From: an uncultured Bacillota bacterium
Lineage (GTDB): Bacteria > Bacillota > Clostridia > Peptostreptococcales > Anaerovoracaceae
DNA: 8,079 nucleotides
NCBI GenBank assembly: GCA_947302945.1
Contig: CAMYWZ010000042.1
Coordinates: 1-8,079, forward strand
Reading direction: 5' to 3'
Positions 5,701-8,079 of this stretch are shown here, piece by piece. Below the pieces are notes generated by a model. That model made no database searches, was not told the DNA's origin, and saw only the letters and a program-made list of their open reading frames with translations. How positions within the stretch are numbered: position 1 is the first letter of the stretch; every line of letters begins with the position of its first letter. Made by a program: the position numbers and the translations under genes.

Positions 5701-6310
5701 AAAACTGTACGTTAAATTCCAGTATGGCTCGTATTTCTACTGGGAGGTGACCAGGGCCCACGTCGGAGGCGAAGGCTGGGTGGATCCGCTCTCATACAAG
5801 GGCGGAGAGAACCTTGCGGACTTCTTCGAAGCGACCAAGGCATCGCCCGCAAAATACCTGCGCGTAACACCTATGCTCTTCTCAACGCAGTACGACATGG
5901 GGCTTGCAGAATACAGCGGATACAGCTTCCTGATAGACCTTTCGGACGGTGCGGAGACCGTTTACCGGAAGGATAAGGTGTTCATAAACATCAATAAAAA
6001 GAGCACGGAGCTTACTGTTGAGGTGCGCTTCAAGACAACGCTGAAGAGCGTAAACGGCGGCAAGATACCGCAGATCAGCATCACCAAGATGACGGCCTAC
6101 GGCAAAGACGGAGGCGTGGTGTTCGACTTCAAACCGCAGGGCGATCTGATCTACAGAGGCTATTCCAAGGAAGCGGACGAGCTGATTGCCAAAAAGTTCA
6201 AGAAGTCCGTCTACCGCCAGGACTGCCTCTACCAAAGCCACGGCGAGCAGAAGGGCGACGATTCGATAGAATTCGACTTCCACATCGATGAGGCCTATAT
6301 AGGTAAATAG
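2726..6310 (+). CDS. Giant lipoprotein (1194 aa) with HExxH zinc-peptidase signature
   Basis: The N-terminus is a lipoprotein signal: Lys2-Lys3, a hydrophobic stretch, and the lipobox L18-S-G-C21. The mature protein should therefore be tethered by Cys21 on the outer face of the membrane. A Ser/Asn-rich low-complexity linker covers about 27-80. A beta-type segment (about 147-205) is followed by a hydrophobic helix (about 203-225) and an Ala/Glu/Lys-rich helical stretch (262-345). The catalytic signature is H418-E-M-F-H422, with E441 in FAEMTALWAQ exactly 18 residues after H422, matching the HExxH-X18-E spacing of gluzincins such as family M1. No GxMEN motif is visible, so M1 membership is not claimed. 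Residues about 570-1194 look like several beta-rich modules with Tyr/Asp-rich turns and are unrecognised. The start has AAAGGA 7 nt upstream. The gene follows the acetyltransferase by 61 nt without a terminator and ends at a strong one. Substrate unknown; an extracellular peptidase is the likeliest role. Confidence 0.85.
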   Translation: MKKCISLILVLAMCLGMLSGCGEPKGTNNAASANNGNVSNTENSSGSSGRSDYENWLINGSENSNSTQQTPPTEETNSNGSKAFSEEMRKGLVVSAEENAFSRDGQLKISELSEEKAKDLFTKLNAQYVPVFDAWETDAGISGDEELPGTYHCEYDLISAEIPEDLWDSLTVVRIGDDGSVNEYVCEVKDGKLIWDSSKNSITIVTAGLWTAAIVAEILIGMYAYDYYTEWIGAKYIRKGYEIVKLSDQDSDFTFYYDRPESTKELKAMEAAIKEEAFKEAREWYESVGQYTAFSFLFSAESKINTKAAQLMKEKQAENKEYQEALKAYKAIPADVKAEIECVKHARDFIRWKLGASALGYKADVVLASEYDNHGEQLTPWIKRRYVVVRRIPASFDADGEIVVEPGDYNEVLTTCAHEMFHLYTAKHYVSMSFKNTSFAEMTALWAQSEAEEYFKGLYFKEYAAGDKAAETAEDLGFAGKKYLALGLDGMPDDSIMERLKPAQDKGYATYAFPVFIKNRLKSKVTPWDMSVKYDEQWGRSFEKVFTTTFGISASELETFWRLFVRENKTKLAKPNDELKYGESVTFRKDGKNISSGPTFFVTDGYYRVKLAAADYSVRTSTFSLRGEEKTELLIVMDPERKAKIPSLDLVMPDGTTQTETKNGLVVSYTPKNGEEFYILSVQGNGGKAESYYDVYPLFAPEAPKAEADKEKKGVDVTLPSALSEAPEAKDKVTDGIVITIKSGEETIQTQKIPFSEFEDGKDYVANVPFNSSDVPESVDITISEYTDAGAGAAAYEGPESKAVSVRTGAQAAGWVEPVTGFGITSDMDSNAIEALLFEQNVDQLELVPRQVELEIYHVYTPEFEGRKVLFDLEADPVIVKLDTKTPYELKQDISYEDLGLVIWDHQASTGYSCDFKLNDLQLVKKTHSYSDKPGEIAVIFDKESTVEYGYHYDKYDSKDSAVIGHEFFTQATEEAKQVKTTEKMWYVVQGGKLYVKFQYGSYFYWEVTRAHVGGEGWVDPLSYKGGENLADFFEATKASPAKYLRVTPMLFSTQYDMGLAEYSGYSFLIDLSDGAETVYRKDKVFININKKSTELTVEVRFKTTLKSVNGGKIPQISITKMTAYGKDGGVVFDFKPQGDLIYRGYSKEADELIAKKFKKSVYRQDCLYQSHGEQKGDDSIEFDFHIDEAYIGK

Positions 6311-6313
6311 AAT

Positions 6314-6350
6314 AAGAGGTGTCCCCGATCTGCGGGACACCTCTTTTATT
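6314..6350. terminator. Bidirectional intrinsic terminator between convergent operons
   Basis: Arms AAGAGGTGTCCC (6314-6325) and GGGACACCTCTT (6334-6345) form a perfect 12-bp stem with an 8-nt loop. On the plus strand TTTTATT follows; on the minus strand a T-rich tail (CTTATTCTATT) follows. It lies 3 nt after the lipoprotein stop codon and about 20 bp beyond the stop of the opposing membrane-protein gene, so it can end both transcripts. Confidence 0.93.
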
Positions 6351-6364
6351 GTGCTTGTGAACGA

Positions 6365-7399
6365 TTACTTAAGCTGCGTGGTCAGTTCTTTTCCGCTTGC
6401 GTCATAGATCCGGTCTCCGAGGTACTCCATGGAGGGGATCCCGTTTGCGCCTTCCACGAAGATCAGGACGGCTGTATGGGTATAGCCCTTGCTGTCCTTC
6501 GCCGTGACGTAGAGCCTGTAGCTTCGGCCGCTGTACGATACTTTCTTATCGACCTTGACGTTGAAGCTGTCCATGCCCTGATTCTTTACGAGTTTTGAGG
6601 AAATATCATCTTCGCTTACGACCTTGCCGTCGATCTCCTCGATGAGCCTGGCGCTCTTAAGATCGAAGCCGGCGTAGTCGCTGTCCAGGAAGTAGACGTT
6701 GGAATCCCAGGATATCCTGATCTTTCCGCCGCTTACATCGGTCTGTCCGCCGCCGTCGGTGATAAGCTGGGGCAGGTACTCTATCCACAGGCCGTCGAGG
6801 GTGTAGTTGAGGCTTTCGCTGACGGTGACTCCGTCCGTGGTGATGAGCGCCTTTACCGCTCCGGGAAGGCTGCCGAATATGTCTGCCTTCATAGTGCCCT
6901 CGAATGTCCCTTTTTCGGTCCTCGCAAGGGATACTGTCTTATCTCCGGCCACGACCGAGACTTTTGTATCCTCCTTGGCCTCGGCAGGTGTGACGCTGAA
7001 GAAGATCTCCGCGGTGTTGTCCTTTTCGCTGAAGCTTATTATCTCGAAATCGTTGTCCAGAATGCTGCTGTTTGCCTTGTTTACAGATTCCTTCAGCTCC
7101 ACGATGTAGCGCTCGAGAGTACGGATATCGTCATACTGCCTCTGCAGGGTGTTGTTCATGACGGTGATCTGGCTGCTGAGGCCCCCTATCCTCAGAAACA
7201 TCAGGATCAGCGCTATGATAAGGACCACTATGAAGCCCGACCTCGTGACGTTTGCAGGCTCCGGGCCTGCTCCGCCCTCTCCGTCCTGCAGGGACCTGTT
7301 GATCCTGCTGCGGTAGATCAGGAAGTATACTATGGCAGCAGCTGCTGCTATGCCCAGAAGCACCAGTATCGGCGCCACTAACGCTATTTTTGTACTCAT
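6365..7399 (-). CDS. Two-span membrane protein with coiled coil and extracytoplasmic beta domain, LytTR partner
   Basis: Membrane segments are at about residues 5-29 and 55-70. The loop between them starts with YRSRINR and is positively charged, which by the positive-inside rule puts it in the cytoplasm and the long C-terminal part outside. A heptad-like stretch at about 74-108 (LSSQITVMNNTLQRQYDD onward to VELKES) looks like a coiled coil, suggesting a dimer. Residues about 115-320 appear to hold two beta-rich modules; the first (SVTPAEAKEDTKVSVVAGDK onward) has an Ig-like feel. I recognise no family. The start has AGGAGG 5 nt upstream, and that ribosome site overlaps the TAG stop of the LytTR gene, so the two are translationally coupled. 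By analogy with LytTR regulatory systems the protein may sense an outside signal and hold or release the regulator; no enzymatic motif is seen. Confidence 0.88.
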   Translation of the reverse strand: MSTKIALVAPILVLLGIAAAAAIVYFLIYRSRINRSLQDGEGGAGPEPANVTRSGFIVVLIIALILMFLRIGGLSSQITVMNNTLQRQYDDIRTLERYIVELKESVNKANSSILDNDFEIISFSEKDNTAEIFFSVTPAEAKEDTKVSVVAGDKTVSLARTEKGTFEGTMKADIFGSLPGAVKALITTDGVTVSESLNYTLDGLWIEYLPQLITDGGGQTDVSGGKIRISWDSNVYFLDSDYAGFDLKSARLIEEIDGKVVSEDDISSKLVKNQGMDSFNVKVDKKVSYSGRSYRLYVTAKDSKGYTHTAVLIFVEGANGIPSMEYLGDRIYDASGKELTTQLK

Positions 7400-7408
7400 T
7401 TTTTCCTC

Positions 7409-7864
7409 CTATATCCCAATAACTCTTTTGAAACTGCTGTAGTAGCTCCGCGTGACGTCTGCGCGGCTGCCGTCCTTCATCGTCAGGACGAACTTCTGCG
7501 AGAAGGTGGGGCTGATGTGCTTTATCTGGCTGCGGTTGATGATCACCGAATTGCTTATCCTTATGAACTGCCTGGGATCCAGCACGGCCTGCAGCTGGTA
7601 GAGCCTGTCGGTGGTCTGGTAGACCGCGCCTTTGCAGCGGACTTCCACAGTATGCCCGAAGGCTTCTATGGAGATGATGTCTTCCGTCCGCACGTGGCGC
7701 CTTGCGCCTTCCGCGTCGGTCTCCCTTACCGAAAGGAAGCTGACGAAGCGGTCCCTTTCGCTGAGAACCAGATCCGCGTCGTCGTCAAGCTCTATGCCTT
7801 TTTCCTTCAGCAGGGCGGCGATCTCCTCGTAGCGTTCTTCACTTACTGCAAGCTTTATCTTCAA
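7409..7864 (-). CDS. Stand-alone LytTR-domain transcriptional regulator
   Basis: A 151-residue protein with an N-terminal acidic region (1-55) and a C-terminal LytTR DNA-binding domain (about 57-151). Diagnostic segments are DIISIEAFGHTVEV (62-75), FIRISNSVIINRSQIKHI (100-117) and VTRSYYSSFKRVIG (137-150). There is no response-regulator receiver domain, so control must come from something other than a histidine kinase, most simply the membrane protein encoded next. The start is TTG: no ATG is available nearby and GGAGG lies 9 nt upstream. Its stop codon overlaps the ribosome site of the downstream gene, with a 9-nt gap between the coding regions. The promoter and a hairpin lie within 85 bp upstream. 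LytTR proteins usually bind direct repeats near target promoters and often their own. Confidence 0.92.
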   Translation of the reverse strand: MKIKLAVSEERYEEIAALLKEKGIELDDDADLVLSERDRFVSFLSVRETDAEGARRHVRTEDIISIEAFGHTVEVRCKGAVYQTTDRLYQLQAVLDPRQFIRISNSVIINRSQIKHISPTFSQKFVLTMKDGSRADVTRSYYSSFKRVIGI

Positions 7865-7873
7865 GCCTTTGTT

Positions 7874-7878
7874 CCTCC
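7874..7878 (-). promoter_or_regulatory. Ribosome binding site supporting the TTG start of the LytTR gene
   Basis: GGAGG on the minus strand is 9 nt before the TTG at 7864. With no ATG or GTG in frame nearby, this is the main evidence for a non-ATG start. Confidence 0.75.
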
Positions 7879-7882
7879 GTTT

Positions 7883-7908
7883 CGCTGCGGCAGCGCTTTT
7901 CCGCAGCG
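7883..7908 (-). promoter_or_regulatory. 5' leader hairpin next to the LytTR ribosome site
   Basis: CGCTGCGG (7883-7890) and CCGCAGCG (7901-7908) form an 8-bp GC stem with a 10-nt loop, 4 nt upstream of the GGAGG in the transcript. CGCTG (7883-7887) can instead pair with CAGCG (7891-7895), giving a competing smaller hairpin. The T tract needed for a terminator is absent in the minus direction. A role in message stability or translation control is conjecture. Confidence 0.5.
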
Positions 7909-7917
7909 GTCAAGTTT

Positions 7918-7945
7918 AGTATAACCAAGCCCCGGAAAAAAGCAA
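7918..7945 (-). promoter_or_regulatory. Probable promoter of the LytTR operon with a repeat overlapping it
   Basis: On the minus strand a TATACT -10 (7918-7923) is preceded at 16 bp by TTGCTT (7940-7945), a weak -35. A 7-bp direct repeat GGGCTTG occurs at 7926-7932 (in the spacer) and 7943-7949 (overlapping the -35), 17 bp apart start to start. LytTR proteins bind direct repeats, but usually with about two helical turns between them, so autoregulation through this pair is only a possibility. Confidence 0.5.
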
Positions 7946-8069
7946 GCCCTCCCGCACAGCTTGCACAAAACCCGTCATGGATAGCAGTATTTCAGGCCTC
8001 CCGGCAAAAAAAGGTCCATATTATCAGTTTGCGGCGTAAACTGTGAAATAAGATGACCGGTCGTTATCC

Positions 8070-8076
8070 AAGGAGG
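8070..8076 (+). promoter_or_regulatory. Ribosome binding site of a plus-strand gene starting beyond the window
   Basis: AAGGAGG lies 3 nt from the window end, a near-perfect anti-16S match at the distance expected for a start codon just outside. The gene would be divergent from the LytTR operon, sharing the roughly 200-bp region between them. I found no clear promoter for it. Confidence 0.6.
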
Positions 8077-8079
8077 ACA

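Noticed and set aside
7517..7924. 135-codon plus-strand frame opposite the LytTR gene
   Set aside because: The minus-strand frame carries unmistakable LytTR motifs and a good ribosome site; this is its antisense shadow.

Overview
The window looks like a chromosomal segment of an anaerobic Firmicute, most likely a Clostridia-class gut or rumen-type organism. The clues are strong AGGAGG-type ribosome sites, a Gram-positive style lipobox protein, an OhrR-type MarR regulator, a Cys-type glutathione peroxidase of the kind common in Clostridia, a stand-alone LytTR regulator, and base composition near 50% GC in genes with frequent ATA, AGA and AGG codons. This placement is an inference from style, not a match to a known genome. 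No tRNA, rRNA, CRISPR array or intact insertion sequence was seen.

Left block (1-996, minus strand): a two-gene peroxide-defence operon. An OhrR-like MarR repressor is followed 25 nt later by a glutathione/thioredoxin peroxidase whose 3' end is outside the window. The operon has a perfect TTGACA-17-TATAAT promoter. One ATATCG-N4-CGATAT operator lies inside the spacer and a second, weaker copy lies just downstream of the start site, a layout expected for autorepression relieved by peroxide.

Middle non-coding block (about 1000-1830): roughly 800 bp without a convincing gene. It holds an orphan plus-strand terminator, a degenerate 22-bp tandem repeat, an 11-bp perfect hairpin, and three similarly built inverted repeats of AATACGGATG with 22-23 bp between arms and about 95-105 bp between units. 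A further 12-bp dyad lies just upstream of the next promoter.

Central block (1817-6350, plus strand): a probable three-gene transcription unit. It encodes a 72-residue glycine-zipper membrane miniprotein, a BltD-like GNAT acetyltransferase, and a 1194-residue lipoprotein carrying a HEMFH-X18-E zinc-peptidase signature. A strong hairpin at 6314-6345 ends it and can also serve the convergent operon.

Right block (6365-7945, minus strand): a tightly coupled operon of a LytTR DNA-binding regulator (TTG start) and a two-span membrane protein with a coiled coil and a large extracytoplasmic beta-rich domain. The gene order resembles the LytTR regulatory systems of streptococci (regulator plus membrane inhibitor), but the partner is of a different build. 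The window closes with an AAGGAGG ribosome site at 8070-8076 for a plus-strand gene that begins just outside.

The best candidates for something undescribed are the giant HExxH lipoprotein with its two small companions, the LytTR plus coiled-coil sensor pair, and the phased dyad array.
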